NCBI GenBank assembly: GCA_019242135.1
Contig: JAFAWC010000312.1
Span: 1-6,163, forward strand
Length of the DNA stretch: 6,163 nt
Source: Mycobacteriaceae bacterium
GTDB taxonomy: Bacteria; Actinomycetota; Actinomycetes; Mycobacteriales; Mycobacteriaceae
Reading direction: 5' to 3'
The notes under the pieces were generated by a model, which saw only the letters and a list, made by a program, of their open reading frames with translations, searched no databases and was not told where the DNA came from. The position numbers were made by a program, and so were the translations under genes. Shown here piece by piece: positions 5,785 to 6,163 of the stretch (position 1 is its first letter; the number at the start of each line of letters is the position of its first letter).

Positions 5785-5919
5785 TTCGTACGCTCCTCGA
5801 CTTCACCGTCGCAACTTCCGGCCGCGGGCAGTCTTGCACAATGATGGTGGAAATAATGCGTGATCAGCGCAATATTCGCGCGACTAACAGCGGTTTCGGC
5901 GGCCTTGAAGGCCCATCTG
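5785..5919 (-). promoter_or_regulatory. Leader and probable promoter of the ligase operon
   Basis: These 135 nt separate the methyltransferase stop from the GTG of the membrane protein. The stretch is distinctly AT-richer at 5838-5886 than its surroundings, which fits a promoter, and includes the small palindromes TGATCA (5861-5866) and AATATT (5871-5876). GAGGAG (5798-5793, minus strand) is the ribosome site. A weak -10 candidate CATTAT is readable on the minus strand near 5855-5860, but no matching -35 stands out. No riboswitch or long hairpin is evident. Confidence 0.4.
5901..5913 (-). terminator. Short hairpin after the methyltransferase gene
   Basis: GGCCT-tga-AGGCC forms a perfect 5-bp GC-rich stem with a 3-nt loop, 6 nt past the methyltransferase stop. 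There is no T-tract on the minus strand, so this would be at most a weak terminator and could be chance in GC-rich DNA. Confidence 0.25.
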
Positions 5920-6163
5920 TCAGGTGCGCGTCGCGGTGACGTAGGCGAACGAGGTGTAGGCCTGCCCGTCCGTCTCGTCGAGAGGCAGTGAGAAGCCGTT
6001 GGCCGCGTACAGGTCGGTCATCAGAGTGGGCACCGTCGACCAGCCGCGGCTGCTGAGGTACTCCGATACGTCGTTGCGCTCACCGAAGTACCACAGGTCG
6101 GTCATGTCGACGTCGAAGCCGTGTTCTCGCCACCGGTCGATGGCCTGATGCATGCGATCCTGC
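5920..6163 (-). CDS. SAM-dependent methyltransferase, TIGR00027 family, C-terminal part
   Basis: Only the last 81 codons lie in the window; the start and the AdoMet-binding core are beyond the right edge. The visible part contains RWREHGFDVDMTDLWYFGER and then NDVSEYLSSRGW, the C-terminal block I recognise from the mycobacterial TIGR00027 (leucine carboxyl methyltransferase-like) group. It ends in a short strand, SFAYVTATRT. M. tuberculosis has many paralogues, mostly with unknown substrates. An internal ATG at 6153 is not the start, because the frame stays open to the window edge and the family is about 300 residues long. It has the same direction as the ligase operon but is 135 nt upstream, with a possible promoter between, so I treat it as separate. 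Confidence 0.88.
   Translation of the reverse strand, partial: QDRMHQAIDRWREHGFDVDMTDLWYFGERNDVSEYLSSRGWSTVPTLMTDLYAANGFSLPLDETDGQAYTSFAYVTATRT

Noticed and set aside
5861..5880. TGATCA and AATATT palindromes as a repressor operator
   Set aside because: The palindromes are only 6 nt each and their flanks do not extend the symmetry, so they are too short to call as an operator.
5361..5939. Forward-strand open frame of 192 codons, Arg/Pro/Ala-rich
   Set aside because: Its composition is typical of an antisense frame in GC-rich DNA; it covers the membrane-protein gene and ends over the methyltransferase.
1..6163. CRISPR array, insertion sequence, tRNA or rRNA
   Set aside because: The only regular repeats (48 nt and 24 nt) are in frame inside coding genes; no transposase, terminal inverted repeats or tRNA-like cloverleaf was seen.

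Overview
The window is high-GC DNA that reads as a mycobacterial chromosome (Mycobacterium/Mycolicibacterium type). The reasons are GTG and ATG starts with GGAG-type ribosome binding sites, the 3' end of a SAM methyltransferase from a family greatly expanded in mycobacteria, a small exported protein with an alanine-rich signal peptide ending AYA, and strongly GC-biased third codon positions. I cannot assign a species.

Layout from left to right: (1) bases 1-168 hold no clear gene, perhaps only the tail of one that lies off the left edge. (2) 169-579 (+) encodes a small exported protein made of five 16-residue Asn/Ala/Gly/Pro repeats between two Cys pairs. (3) 607-1107 (-) encodes a four-helix membrane protein of unknown function. 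Its short upstream region (1108-1185) is shared with the divergent polyamine genes. (4) 1186-2283 (+) encodes a fold-type III PLP amino-acid decarboxylase of the ornithine/lysine/diaminopimelate decarboxylase group. (5) 2264-3451 (+) overlaps it by 20 nt and encodes a fusion of pyruvoyl-dependent S-adenosylmethionine decarboxylase (SpeD) with a spermidine-synthase-like aminopropyltransferase (SpeE). (6) On the opposite strand and tail to tail with only 20 nt between stops lies a three-gene operon, transcribed right to left: a single-pass membrane protein (5784-5119), a glutathionylspermidine-synthase-like ATP-grasp ligase (5122-3941) and a DUF350 membrane protein (3927-3472). (7) The right edge carries the 3' end of a TIGR00027-type methyltransferase (-).

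Read together, the centre of the window (1186-5784) is a self-contained polyamine module. One strand can make a diamine (PLP decarboxylase), make decarboxylated AdoMet (SpeD half) and transfer the aminopropyl group (SpeE half). The other strand encodes an ATP-grasp enzyme whose relatives form an amide between a peptide carboxylate and spermidine, plus two membrane proteins of the kinds that accompany it in the E. coli yjfLMC and ygiBC loci. Mycobacteria use mycothiol rather than glutathione, so the acceptor is unlikely to be glutathione. My inference is a membrane-associated polyamine-conjugation system acting at the cell envelope. The individual families are known. What is unusual is the combination: fused SpeD-SpeE, a dedicated diamine-producing decarboxylase and a convergent ligase operon in a mycobacterium.
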